A stretch of DNA of 64,000 bases from Antennarius striatus (Eukaryota > Chordata > Actinopteri > Lophiiformes > Antennariidae). The DNA lies in NCBI RefSeq assembly GCF_040054535.1, contig NC_090796.1:14783501-14847500 (forward strand). The letters run 5' to 3'. The notes beneath the pieces are model-generated. The model was not told the DNA's origin. It worked only from the letters and a program-made list of their open reading frames with translations, and made no database searches. The stretch's first letter is position 1. Each line of letters opens with the position of its first letter. The position numbers and the translations under genes are program-made. Shown here in pieces: positions 39,461 to 53,309 of this stretch.

Positions 39461-41615
39461 CCATTCATCCATTTCCACACGGCGCCACACGGTGGAAAGG
39501 GGGGCATGGCTCACCATCCTGGAGTCATGCTTGAGTGGAACCGAGACCGGGCTAAAGACGGGTCAGGTTCAAGTGGAATCAGACTCTTGGAATTTGGAGA
39601 TCAATCCTTTTTCAGGTATTTGTCAGTTTGGGAAACTCTCTGCTGCCCCTAGTGGCGAAAGAAAATGATGCACATCCTCGGCAACGGTTATTCTGTTTCC
39701 TGGCGTTCCTGAGGAAGGCTTGATCTGATAAGATAATAGTAATAATCATTCTAGTCATTAAAATAGAGACCTTTCAACTTCTAGACCTGGATTATTTTTT
39801 TGCCTTTTGGTTCACAATTCTTCCACTTTTCTTGAGTCTGTAAACCATTTTCCTGTAGACTACAGCTGCTTCGCCGCCTTACTGGTCACGGATCTTCGGG
39901 AGCCTGTCTTAGCTGGCTATTGGCAAAAGGCGGGGTACACCCCGGATAAGACGCCAGTTAATTTCTTTCTTTAAACGGCGTTCCAGTGAATACGATCCCT
40001 CCAAGTCAAAGTGTGACTGGTTGGATCTTGACTGATTGAGGCCAGGCGTTCACCCCCCTTCCAAAAAAACAAAAACAAACCTGATTAAAATACAGACTGA
40101 TTACTTTCTGGTCCTCATGTCCGCCCCCGGGTCAGAGACCATCATCAGTATCACTGAGTGACTCTGGATGGAAACCAGTTCCCTGCTGGAGAGAAAGTCA
40201 CTGTTTGATCCCTCCAGATCATCATCATCGTCATCATCATCATCACCACTTCGTCTACCAGCAAGACGCAGCAACACTCCAGCACTCCTGAATTTGTTTT
40301 CCTGCAGATCGGAGGATCAAGCCGCCGGGCCTCCCTCCTCGTCCTCCTCTCCTCTCCTCTCCTCTCCTTCCTCCTCGTCTCGCTCGATCTGTCAGCGAGT
40401 GTCTCGCAGCCATCACTCGGCGTGACAGGCCGACCGTCTCTAAGTCGTCCGTCACTCCGCTGCCTCGCCGCAGCCGTCATCTCCAGCCGGCAGGGACGCC
40501 CGGCGCAACACAGCCGTCACACTGCCGATGAAGAGAGGCCCGTGTCTCCAGAGAGGAAGAGCATGAGAGGAATATTTCACATTCGTCCTGCGTCATCTGG
40601 GCTCCTACCTTTCCCATCCGTCACTGTGAAGTGAATCCTAATTGCCAGGGTGACGTTTGACCTTGAATTTGGAGACCGTGCATCCGCTTTAATCAGACTG
40701 AACTTGAACTACGACATCATTTATAACAAATAGTTTCCCCATACATAAAAACTTGTGTCAGGTTAAGCCTGATCTGAGAGGAAAAAGTCAATAAAGACTA
40801 TTCCAGTTCCTGCTCAGACTCGAGTCATAAAAGTGAAGAAACCAAACTTGCCGAAACCTGAAGGAGGGTAAGAAGTACTGCCGGGTGAATTGGTGCGATT
40901 AAAGAGGCGGCGCAGACAAGAAACAGCCTTTATACAAAAATAAATAAATAATTCCTCCAAGCATCGACTTCTCCTTCCAGAATTGAAAACAAAGGCTGGG
41001 TGCAAAGCGACAAGGAGAGGAGGTTGTGTTCCGTCTGCTGCAGGCGGGGGATCATACATGTTCACTGCAGGTATTCAAGCTGAGGTACCCCAAACACCGT
41101 TTATCCAGCTGCTTCAACCACCTGAGGGTGAGGAGGAACTGCCCCCCCCACCCCCACACACCCCCAAACCCCAACTTCACCTGAATGAATGCAGATTGAC
41201 AGCTGGTACTGTAGAAGAGGAAGAAAAACCAATGTTTCTTCTTCTACTAATAAATCAGGCCCAGCTGTGCTTCCTGGAGACGAATCCGGCCCGGCTCCAG
41301 GACCCGTATCGGTATTAAATTGGTTTCCCTGCGGTGTTGTCTCTGTAGGTTAGAGATTATGGGATGTGGACTTTGCCAAATAACATATTTGTTTACGCCA
41401 GTGGTGTGTCCCTCGGAGCCCACTCCCATTTGGTCCGAGGTGGTCAGACGGAGATGTCAGGAATGTGTTTTCTCTCGGAGAATGACGGATTGTTTGTGCG
41501 ACGCTTGACAAAACAGTAGAAGGGGAGTGTGTGAGCGTTAAAATCCGTTAATCATGGGCGGCTCCAAAAAAATGTTCCAGCATTTTCTCTTCATCTTGCG
41601 GAATCACTACGTACG

Positions 41616-41616
<1 letters not shown>

Positions 41617-41675
<59 letters not shown>
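41617..41675 (+). repeat. (GT)n microsatellite
   Basis: About 29 perfect GT units in the region between the armadillo gene and grin2c. Confidence 0.97.
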
Positions 41676-41677
<2 letters not shown>

Positions 41678-43359
41678 TCTCTGTTTTCCCACAATGACAC
41701 TGAAATTAAGTCGTGCTTTTGTTTCTACAGATTTTATTAAAGTTATTAAATCCACCTCATTTTTTAAATTGTACAAAAGTTCAAATAAATCACAGTAACC
41801 ATGGTGACGCATGCATTCAGATAAGGTTACATATTGGCTGGTTAGATGGTTCCAAAAGGGGAGGGCAGTCGGTAGGGTCTGGGTTCTGCTCACCTTGAGG
41901 ACCTGGGTACCCGTTGGGGTGTGTTCTCTTCTGGTTCTCCAGCTCCCTCTCACCATCAAAAATCAGCTGGGGTAGACTCCCCCCCCTAAAGCCTTATATG
42001 GGATTACAGGATATTAATGAACCACCAAGGGGGACGGAGACCGGTTCGCTGTGACATTTACGAACGAAATACTGACATCGTTTGAATAATAACAACCCGG
42101 CGCAGATGGAAGGGATCTATCCTTCACTTCTTCTGGTTTCCTTGTCACTCTCCATTCATCCTACTTCCTGTCATGCTTCCTGACTCTCTCCACCTCCCCA
42201 CAGTATTCACTGTGGATGTCGTAGATGCTTGTTTGTGAGAAGCTACGCTCTCTGCTCGCATGTTTTCTAATTTATGTGAAACAGTCGCTGGATGGAGTCC
42301 AGATCATTTCCCCAATGGGGAACAAAACCATCTCATCTCATCTCGTCTTAATCTAAGAAACACAACAAACAAAGTTAAAGATGAATCCAACCGAAAGCTG
42401 TTTGCGTCTATCCATTGTTGTGATATCAAAGATGTTTTTTTTAGACGCTGTCCATAACAACAGTCGTCGGTTATCAGCATCTGTCTGGCTGTTGAATCCT
42501 CCGCGGCCCGGCGGCGAGGCGCCGGCGGCGAGGCCAGCTGTTTCCCAGCGGTCCCGTGTGATTAAGACCAGAGATGGGGAGGGAGGAAATATGTGGGGAG
42601 AAAGGTTGCCTGTCCTCGCACACAATACTTTAATCCCCTCATACCTATCCTCCATTTCATCCTCTCGCACCAGATGCCCCCAATCGGCCGGCCAAAATCT
42701 GAAGATCATTTTTTATCACCCCGGCTTTCCCATATCCATTGTCTCCTTTCTCCTTCTGTGTCCTAGTTCTTCGTCCGTCCTCGTTTCCCGTGTCCTTAAC
42801 CTTCCTTCCATCTTGACATCCTCTCCATTCATTACTTATTGACCCACTCTCCATTTCTCTGCACTGTTTTTTTGTCTCAACATGAAATCTATGAAGACAA
42901 ATACAATCCCGTGGATACACGGCGTCTATTTTCAGCTCAAGTCAATCCGCCTCGGCGTAACAAGGATGGATTCTCGTTCAAAAGGACAGAAAGGTGGAGA
43001 GAGAGAGCGCAGGAAGGAAGAGAAGGGAGGAAGAAAGAGAGATGGATGGTTTGTGTCTCAACAAAATAAAATCAAAAACAATCATTAATCACTTTTTCAC
43101 GATCATTAGGTTAATCACGTAGCTCCATATATCTATTTATCACCTGTCTTTAAGGGATTCATCCGGTTTTCTTTCACAACTTTGGTCTGAATTTCGTCGT
43201 TTCAGACATTGGGTACCAGAAGACTGATTGGTCGGAGCTGGAAATACGCCAACGTCATTACAACAAAGTCAGACAGGACGACGAACGAGTGGCCAGACCG
43301 CCAGACGGGCTGTAAACAAGTCGTCACAACCGAAGGGTGATTTCAAGAACCCATCTCAG

Positions 43360-44219
43360 ACGGAGAAGACAGAGGTGAAGACGACAGAGGTGAAGTGACA
43401 AGGATGAAGGTGATAGAGGTGAAGACGGCAGACGTGAAGAACACAGAGGTGAAGCAGACAGAGGTGAGGAAGACAGAGGTGAAGGAAACAGAGGTAAAAG
43501 AGACAGAGGTGAAGAACACAGAGGTGAAGATGACAGAGGTAAAAGAGACAGAGGTGAAGGAGACAGAGGTGAAGCAGACAGAGGTGAAGGAGACACGGGT
43601 GAAGGAGACAGAGGTGAAGAGGACAGAGGTGAAGAAGACAGAGGTAAAAGAGACAGAGGCAAAGGAGACAGAAGTGAAGAAGGCAAAGGTGAAGGAGACA
43701 GAGGTAAAAGAGACAGAGGTGAAGGAGACAGAGGTGAATCAGACAGAGGTGAAGGAGACAGAGGTGAGGAAGACAGAGGTGAAGGAAACAGAGGTAAAAG
43801 AGACAGAGGTGAAGAACACAGAGGTGAAGATGACAGAGGTAAAAGAGACAGAGGTGAAGGAGACAGAGGTGAAGCAGACAGAGGTGAAGGAGACACAGGT
43901 GAAGGAGACAGAGGTGAAGAGGACAGAGGTGAAGAAGACAGAGGTAAAAGAGACAGAGGCAAAGGAGACAGAAGTGAAGAAGGCAAAGGTGAAGGAGACA
44001 GAGGTAAAAGAGACAGAGGTGAAGGAGACAGAGGTGAATCAGACAGAGGTGAAGGAGACACAGGTGAAGGAGACAGAGGTGAAGAAGAGAGAGGTGAAGG
44101 AGACAGAGGTGAAGAAGACAGAGGTGAAGGAGGCAGAGGTGAAGAAGACAGAGGTGAAGGAGACAGAGGTGAAGGAGGCAGAGGTGAAGGAGACAGAGGT
44201 GAAGGAGACAGAGGTGGAG
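43360..44219 (+). repeat. 15-bp-unit minisatellite with 300-bp higher-order duplication
   Basis: About 57 tandem copies of a 15-bp unit, consensus GAGACAGAGGTGAAG. Variants of the unit occur in the same order twice: 43456-43770 and 43756-44070 align at an offset of exactly 300 bp (20 units), and I find one difference (43597 G, 43897 A). The last 150 bp are more homogeneous. Because 15 is a multiple of 3 and the unit has no stop, long open frames exist on both strands. One, 43395-44306 plus (303 codons), would encode about 55 copies of a charged pentapeptide ETEVK with a unique 30-residue end; I see no evidence that it is a gene. Confidence 0.95.
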
Positions 44220-44626
44220 CACCGGCAGCTCAGGAGAAAATCGTCTCTGCCTTCAGCTCTCTCGTCGTCTCCGGATGCAGTCGTCCAACCTGGCCCGTCG
44301 CTTTGAGCCGGTCGGTCTGCGTTCAAATGTTGGTTGTTTGAATCTGCGTTCAATCAGGTGATGAATCTCTGCAGCTTCACTGGAGCAACGACTGTGGTTT
44401 GATGGGTTAATTTATAATAGCTATAGATCACAGTGTCTTTAATTACCCACAGCCGTCTTCCCTCCTTCATTAGCTCTGCTAATAGCTTCATGACATCACT
44501 GTGTGTGACATCACATATCTCAATAAGAGCTAACTAGTAGAGTGCAGTAATTACTTATGATGTCCCGTTTTCTCATGCTAACACTTTGTTGCAGCGGCAT
44601 CCTCTTGCATTTTACTTCAATAAGTA

Positions 44627-44642
44627 TGTGTGTGTGTGAGTG

Positions 44643-44708
<66 letters not shown>

Positions 44709-44714
44709 TGTGTG
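44627..44714 (+). repeat. (GT)n microsatellite
   Basis: About 88 bp of GT repeat with GAGTGCAT and GAGT interruptions near its ends. Confidence 0.95.
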
Positions 44715-45257
44715 TTGTGTATATAATGGTGTAATTCATCCTGTTCTGACAGTAATTCTGAGGCGTTGTATTGATTGGTGCTGAGACTTGTCTCGGTCAC
44801 ACACAAACATACACACAGGTCCTCGGCCTTAAAGCCATTCTTTGCCCCTCCCTCGTGAAGACCACCATGTCCCAACGACTGAACAGGGAATTTGGTGGCG
44901 GCTCTTCGCCACCGCCCTGCAGGAAACTGCCCCTCATTGTTCCCTGGATGGGGCGCGCCCCAGGTGGGGACTATTTTTTGTCAGAAGCATGTGGTCTGTT
45001 GGGTCTGTAGTTGTGTGCATTGGTTCGTACCCAACCGGTACAGTTTTACTCGCCACTGTAATGACTCTTTAATTGGTCTTTTCTTCGAGGGCCTAATTGA
45101 TGTGCTGCATCGCCATCAGACCCCCCCCCCACCCAGCCTGCCAGCAGAACCAGGGGTCTTTTACTCTCAGGTGTCTGTGTTGATTGCATTCTTGCCTGTT
45201 TGCTCTCAATCTGTCAGCATTGCGGCCATGCTGGCAAGACAGGAAGTGAAATGAGTG

Positions 45258-45376
<119 letters not shown>

Positions 45377-48300
45377 TCTCAGGGAAGGTGCTGGCATAGC
45401 GTCCCATCCTTCAGGCAGCACCATGACAGAACCCATCTGCCCACCAAAACACACAAAACAGAGGACGGCCCGGTCCAGACTGGAACAAACTCCTTTGGTT
45501 TCTTCCAGACATCCTTCTCTTTATTCACCCCACCACCACACACACACATAAACACACACACACCCTTCATTTACAGCCTCCGTCTCATTCTTATCCGTCC
45601 CTCTTGAAGCCTTTCCTCCTCCAGTCTACCTGCTGTTGAATAAATCAGCAAAAGGTTCACTCAGAAATACTCACTGAGCTGACTCGTATTTAAAAACACA
45701 TAAAGCACGTAAAGAACCAAAGGTAAACGGGAAAGAACATACACACACACACACACACACACACCTGTTCACCCCGCCTCCACCTGTGTTACGTCACGCA
45801 GGGGGTGGAGCTTAGTTTGGTGAAGGCGATCAAGTCCAACCTCCAAACAAAACTGGAGTCCGCATGGGAGCCTACATGACAAGGTAAAACCAGACATGAC
45901 ACAGCAAGACGAAGCATGACACAGCACAACACAGCATGACTCAGACTGCAAAGGTTGAGGTGTTCCGATGTTTTATTTAGCAGCTGTAGCAACAGATTTA
46001 TTGCACAGCTTTAAGGAATCCAATTTATTCCTAAATGTGGGACAAGTGAACGGTAACATGATGGGTCTGGTGATCAATACTGTTACATTAACAATGCATG
46101 AGGTCATTCACAGCAGCAAACTCACCGTTATGGATTAATCAACTGCAGCTCCCTGCAGCTCTGGAAAACATTGGTGCTGCATTTTTATTTTTTTTTAATT
46201 TTCAGGGTCTTATTTTGGTAGTTTGGTTTCATTTTTGTGAACAACAATTGATTGATTTATTGATTGATTGACATAGCGACTAGCTGGTTAGCATACACGA
46301 ACAGACTACGCGTTGAAACGACTCCAGACTGAATGTTAACGTTTGTCTTTCAATGCTGCGTGACTGGACAATCATTTGCAACACGTCCCGATCAATCAGT
46401 TTCAAATCAAGGCGAATCAGTTTGAACAACGAGCGTCAAATCTATGAACTAGACGAGAGCGTGACCGTGGATGCTGCGCGGTCGCCGTCTGCGGGCCACG
46501 AGACCCACGCGTGTCCAGCTGCAAGTGATGAACGGGCTTGTCATCGCTGAAACGACATCATCCATTAATCAGTGCGTTTCCGTGACACCAAGCACACGTG
46601 CTGCATGTATGATGGAGGTCGGACACGGAATAGGTGTGTGTGAGTTTACACGCCACACAGGCTGGGAGGATTAGCATTTAGCTAACGCTAAAGTTGATGT
46701 ATTTTCTTACATGTTCAGGTTTTTATCCCTACTGGGAGCAAATAGACTCAGATTGAGATTGATGTCCTCATCACCTTTGAAATGAACTGTGTTCTACTTA
46801 AATGTCTTTGATTCTACTGGTGGATTAAAGGATGTCTATCGCCACCACTCAGGGCGCAGCCACACTAAATTGGGGATTCAAGCATTAGCAATTCTGTAAT
46901 TATCATTAGCGTTATTATGCCCCCTTCCTCTCCTCTCTTCCTCCCCTCGCCACTCCATGCTTTTTTTCCACCTTCTCCCATCAGCAAAGTGTAATCATCA
47001 GCGTAATCAATCACGACCTATTGCCTGAGGCAGAGCTGTAATACCTGCATGGAAATGATTCATACCCACGACTCGCTCATTAGAGCAGCAGGGACACGGC
47101 AAACTAGCTCAAACATTTATTCCCCGACGCAAATTTGGGATTCTGATTCGGTACACAAGCAGCCCTTTTTTCTTTTTTTATTATTAATCTCAATCAGAAT
47201 CAATCATGGGGGAATATATTGGTGCGTTGATTAGTGCAACAAGTCAGATCAGTTTGACAATACACATTAATAATCTGTCTGCTGTCAGGATCCAGGTGCA
47301 CAATGTTCTTTTTAAAGGTTGTATACGGACGAATTCTGTTCCTCATGATTTTATAAGTATATTAAGAGAGGTTACATCCCATAATAATCCTTGAAGTTTA
47401 TGCATATTTCATTTATTCCTGGGAATTCTCAATTAACACACAAAATCTATCGATAACACCCAACCAAAACCAACCAGAATGACTTTGAACGGGTTTTATG
47501 GGCCTGAGTGTGCTGAAAATATTGATCAGAATAAATAGTTATTTAAGGTGATCATCAGAAACACATGAGCTCACCTCCCTGTGATGCTTAGCGTATGTTA
47601 GCGCCAGAATATTAATGTCCAGCTGTTTTATGTAAGAGCCTCGTGTCCTTCGGTGACGCAGCAGCGCTGTTGGGAATCTGCTGACAACACAGCAGCGTGT
47701 CGACTAATGTCAGCTTTAATATCAGAAAAGTTCAACAACGGCCCTGCAAAAGTACAACTGGAGGGGATTTTAAAGTGGTGAGCGAGGGTGAGCAGAACCT
47801 TTAAATAAATACTGACTCTCTGCAGCTTCACCTGCGACACAGGATCTCATCCTGCCCTCAGCTGTTAGTGATGGACCTCAATCGGGTTGTTGGGTGTTAC
47901 CAGATCTCCCGTCTAATACCCAATCGATCTAAGATACCCTAGCAGACCCTCCTGGTCGTGGTCGTGGACTTCCTCCCCCTTCCTACCCTCCATATCTCTC
48001 AATGTTCTCATGCATCCCCTCATCAGTCCTGTGGCGAGCTCCGGGTTGGAGGTCATGTTTTAAAGCAGCGTGAGGGAACTCGAGATGCTGTTTTTGGATG
48101 ACCCTCCCTCTTTTGGGTTCCCCTCTGTCTGGCCGTGGGGTCGAACTCATCCGTCTGGTAAATTACATGTGCAGACTGCAGAGCTGATGAAGATCATCCA
48201 GGTGGATGCTGCAGGTACTCGTGTGCTGAGTGCGTATCAGCGATGCCCACCCTCGAAGACCGATAGACGCGCTTCAGATTGTCAGAACAACCCTTCTGCG

Positions 48301-49239
48301 ATGCAGAGGATAAACACAATCATGTCCACTCATGACACTCATCGTGTGTTCGTGTTTCATACACCCGTTCTTCACATTCAAGAGCTGGAAGTAGCTCATT
48401 CCAAGTAGCGAATGAACGTTCTCAGAAGTTTCCGAGAACTTGTTTTGCTCTTGTTTTCCACTTCTCTCTGTTCTTCCCTTTCACTTTCATGAAGTGCCAT
48501 CTCACAGCCTCGGGATACGCGCTAATTCCCGTCTTTCCCCTTCTTATCCCGCTGTGGGAAATTGTTTTACTTCAAGGATCAACAACATACCTGAAAGCCT
48601 CCCCCTTTTCACAGTCTGAGCCTTCAGTCCACACTCCAGGCGATGGCTTTGAAACATACCTCAGGGTTTAGCCAGGTATAAACCCCCCAAACCCACGGGT
48701 GCTGAATTCACCACAGAGCCCAGCTGGACTTAAGTTCATCCAACACTTGCTGAGAAACGAGTGTTTCTTTCCTGGAGCTTCCCCTGCGTTCACGTTTTGG
48801 CTCTTGAAATTGAAGGTAAATGAGGACATGACATCTCCACAGCCCCGCAGCAGGGAGTTCATCCACACGTGTGTTGTAACGTGCCTGCCTGTGTTTGCTG
48901 TCTGAACGTTCCTCTGTTTTCCATTGGTGAATGTTGGATGTGTCACCTTGGAATGAACATTTAAATTGTACTGAATCGTGAAGCTTGCAGATCTAGCAGG
49001 ACGGATGATCGATGGATAAACGACGGTAATTGTAATTATGTAATTACTTCTTAATGTTGAATAACTGAATTTGTTACTTATTCAAGTTACAAAAATTACA
49101 GTTGCACAGAAATAATATGTTTGTTTCTCTGTTATAACATGAATCCTTTTAAAGGAAAATAAAGAAAAATAACAACAAACACAAGTTATAACATTAACTT
49201 TCTTAAAAAACATTGTTGTCAGTGTTATAAATGGCCTTA

Positions 49240-49400
49240 ACTACTGCATCATGGGAAATGTAGTTTTTGTCAAAGCACACTTTTGAGCCTTTTTTTTTTT
49301 TACACTCTGACCTTTTTTGCCCTCGGGGGCCATATAAAATGATGTGGAGGGCCACATTTGGCCCCAGGGTCTTGAGTTTGATACATGTGCTATAGGATAA
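49240..49400 (-). mobile_element. Possible DNA-transposon end (hAT-like)
   Basis: On the minus strand, ATGTATCAAACTCAAGACCC, then TGGCCCTCCACATCATTTTA and TATGGCCCCCGAGGGCAAAA, matches a sequence type common in vertebrate genomes at the ends of hAT-group DNA elements (recalled as TGTCAAACTCAAGGCCC...). Only one end is seen and there is no transposase. Confidence 0.45.
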
Positions 49401-50426
49401 TGGAAACATTCAGTATGTGACTAACGCACCAGGTTGCCTACCAGATAGCTAGAACCTCCCATCTGTTCCCATCAGTCACGGGTCCCATGTTGGAGGTCAT
49501 GTATGGAACAGAGAGGGCTGACATCTACCCCCCCCCCCCCCCAGTGTAGGTTCCCATCTGGCTGATCTGTAAACACAATCTGTAGCCTGACCCGCAGACA
49601 ATCTGTCAGAATCTGTCCAGAAGAGATGACGACAAAATCTGGATCTGAAATTTAACTGGTAGAAAAACGGTTTGGATGCTTCTCTTGACTGATCCACGTC
49701 TGGTGGAGAGAAAAAGTTGAACCGCCAGACGACTTCCTGCTCAGCGGGGGTAGTTTGTGCCTCGTCGGAGTCGACGGCGGTTTTTAGAGGCCAGCGGGGA
49801 GGAAGTTTGAGATGGAGATAGATGGTGTTTTATTTAGAAGGCAGGGGAGACGGCGCTCCTCATCGGTTGACTGCTGCACCTGTTCTCTGTTCACAGCAAC
49901 CAAACAGGGTTGGATACCCCCCACCACCACCACCACCCTGCATGAAGCCACGTTGGGAAGCAGCAGGAGGAAACACTCTGCGTGACTCTGTTCCATCCTC
50001 CGGTGGTGCCTGAGGCCTCCGGCGTGTCGGGTCACTTTGGGATCAGTCGGGTTGTGTTTCAGAGGAAGCAGCGATGCAGATAAATGTTACCGCGCTACCT
50101 CAAAGGCTGACGAAGGCGAACGACGCCAACTTACCTCAAAGCTGCTGCGTTCAAAGACGCTGCAGCAGTTTGATGCCCAACATCCAGGGGATGAACCTGA
50201 CGCAGATTCCTGCAGAGAGAAGTTGTGAACGTAGCGTGTCTTCACACAGGAGTGTAAAGCAAACATCCAGCGCCCGTTGTTGATTGGTATTGGAGCGATC
50301 ACCTCCTGCACACCCAGCCGGCGTGACCGTTACGTCTGATGTCACGCTCCTCTCGCCTCTGGGCAACACTGACAGTTTAACACACGTTCAGGTTTGCAAA
50401 TGTGTGTTGAAATTGTATTACTTTTG

Positions 50427-50578
<152 letters not shown>

Positions 50579-50694
50579 GTTGAGAGTTGTGGAAGCTTCG
50601 TGGCAGCGCTAAAAATGTTTTGGCTGCGAGCTGCCTGCAGAAAGCAGGCCGGCCAAAAATGAAAACAGGCAGCTGGTAACACACTGCGACATCC

Positions 50695-50696
<2 letters not shown>

Positions 50697-50787
<91 letters not shown>
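50697..50787 (+). repeat. (GT)n microsatellite, about 45 units
   Basis: Perfect GT run in the same orientation as 50430-50578. The two make almost 240 bp of alternating sequence within 360 bp. Confidence 0.97.
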
Positions 50788-50788
<1 letters not shown>

Positions 50789-51358
50789 GCAATGAATGCT
50801 GCATGAAAACTATTTTTTCCCTCCAAACAGCAGCACACAGCGTTGGACGTCGTCTTCATGTCTAACTTTTTTTCCCGATGGAGTGAACTTGTCTTTTTTC
50901 TTTTTTTCTGACCACATGACAAATAAACTCTCACTTTTACCTTTTATTACAATGTTTTGTTCTGTTCTTGCCCACTTTAGTTTAAATATCTTTAATCTGG
51001 AAGCGTGGGATTGACCAAACGACCTTAAACATGGAGGATGAGCTTCTCTTTCTATCTCCTCCTGTGTTCCTTATCTCCCCCCCATCCTGTGACCCCAGTG
51101 GTGCCATAGAACCGGCAGAATTTTTTTTTTTTAATTAGAAGATAAATGTGGTACAAATACTCTGTTCTGTACAAACACATACATGTGAAGGGACCTCAAA
51201 AACACTGCAGCTGGTGGTAACACATGAAATTTATGAAAATACACCCCTGACCTGTTCCTGTCCCCGTCTCACTATCTAATGGGAACCTTAATTCAATAGA
51301 ACAGCCAAGGTCAAACTCCTCCTGCACAGCTCTGCATGTCCTCTGTCATATCCTCTCA

Positions 51359-51359
51359 T

Positions 51360-51395
<36 letters not shown>

Positions 51396-51405
51396 ACACA
51401 CACAG
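51359..51405 (+). repeat. (CA)n microsatellite
   Basis: CA run with one TACA interruption. The adjacent 51434-51664 is open on the minus strand with an ordinary-looking composition, noted as a finding. Confidence 0.93.
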
Positions 51406-52854
51406 GTAAACAAGAGTTAAGAGTGTCACTGTGCTAAAGGGTCGAACCAAAAGGTGAACAGGAATACCTGCTGTAGCCAAAAACATTGTGGTTGAATACA
51501 AAGCGTAGCTCGTGATTGGTGTGTCTCCTCTGCAGGACGTCCTGCACCTGCAACAGGTCAATGGATATGGACTCGCCATTCGGCACCGTGTCAGCAGTAC
51601 TTTGAGTTCTGTACCGGTCCATCACAGTGGAGAGAGCGCAGAACCGTGAGGCAGAACTCATCATTTACTCGTAGACACCCACTGATGTTCATCTCAGGCC
51701 TGGAGGGGGGATAAAAGCTGTGATAGAGTCCTAAACACTTCTGAGAAGAGAAGTGAGTGGGATCAGTACGGTTTGCCCCGAGGAGGGAGGCATAAAAGCA
51801 GGACCTGATTCATTCACACCATTCAAAGTGTGTGAATCTGTGGTTCTGGCAGGAATCTGTTCAGTTCCTGTTAGGATGAAAGCATCTGGAAGGACGGCGT
51901 TACGTATGTGTCCATTTCAAAGCAGCGTGAAAGCGTAAAATCCTACAGACCTGAAGGCATCTCGAAAGAGAGACCAACAGGTGCATTATTATTATTATTA
52001 TTATTATTTTGATCGCTAATTCATAAATTTCTTTTGACAGTTTACCAAATTTTATTGGGAGGAGAAGCTTAAAATACTCAGTCGTGGGATTAATCTCTGA
52101 ACCTGATAACACACCTGTTGCATTCTGGGATCAGCTTTAGATGATAGGATGGTGGGAATTTGGCGTCTCAGAAAGAAACCTGAACACGTCTCAGAGTCCT
52201 GCTCTCACACACGCCCCCGGTTGTGTTTTTATTAGTTCCTCTTCAAATCCAAAATGATATTGTGGATGTGGAGACGCTTCCCTTTGGCCGGAGGCAGGAA
52301 ACAAACACACAACACGTTAAGTTCCAACACGGATGTGGATTCCATCACGTGTCAAGCAACAGCTCATTATCATAAAATATGTTAAATCAGCTTCTCAGAG
52401 GGATGACGAACTGACGCCGGATGTTTTTATTGCTCGTTCCTGGATGACAGAGGATTTGCTTCCTTTCATTTATTCCTGACCCCTGGCTCTGCAGGCTGTT
52501 GCAACGCTTCGACTGCCCCCAACCACAACCCCCCCCCCCCCAAACAGACAGAAGCTTCTTATCAAATTTCATGAAAGAATAATCCAACCAGCGCCCGAGG
52601 CTCGGCGTGAACGCTGAGGCTGCTTCTTTTTTGTTTAAGAATGTCTGCATGTGTTAAAGACGCCCGACGGGACGGACGGACGACGGCTGCTGAGCCAGGA
52701 GTTACCCAGGTCGTTCCATTATTTGCTTTTTAAATTCTGAATCTTAAAAGTTTACAGAAGCATTCCTGACGGATAAAAGTAGTTTCTGTCTGAAATTTGA
52801 TGAAAATAAAATAACAACTTTTTTTTTTCCACCACTGATGGTACACATTCCGTC

Positions 52855-52886
52855 CTCGCCGTTGAGCCGTCTGGCTCAACGGCGAG
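52855..52886. repeat. 14-bp GC-rich perfect hairpin
   Basis: CTCGCCGTTGAGCC (52855-52868) and its exact complement GGCTCAACGGCGAG (52873-52886) flank a 4-nt loop GTCT. No T-run follows on either strand and there is no gene beside it. Confidence 0.93.
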
Positions 52887-53028
52887 CCGAAGGAACGACG
52901 GAGGAGATAAAAATAAACACAACCTGATTCCCCTGATTCCAAATGTGTCCAAAACCTGATTGGATTCACCGGAAAACAGCTAAGAATCAATGATTGATCG
53001 GCTAAAGGAGATTTAGAGTGTGCTGAGG

Positions 53029-53309
<281 letters not shown>

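Larger units (their letters stand above)
38581..43359. other. Gene-free stretch with simple repeats
   Basis: No gene is recognised. It contains C or G runs, an ATC/CAT repeat at 40218-40250, a (CTCCT)n tract at 40343-40372, the hairpin at 39414-39460, a (GT)n array at 41617-41675, a pyrimidine-rich part at 42715-42850 and a purine-rich part at 42985-43050. Open frames are shadows of low-complexity sequence. Confidence 0.5.

Noticed and set aside
43360..44219. CRISPR array or repeat-protein gene
   Set aside because: The units are contiguous without spacers in an animal genome. The open frames follow from the unit length being a multiple of three; kept only as a repeat and a speculative finding.
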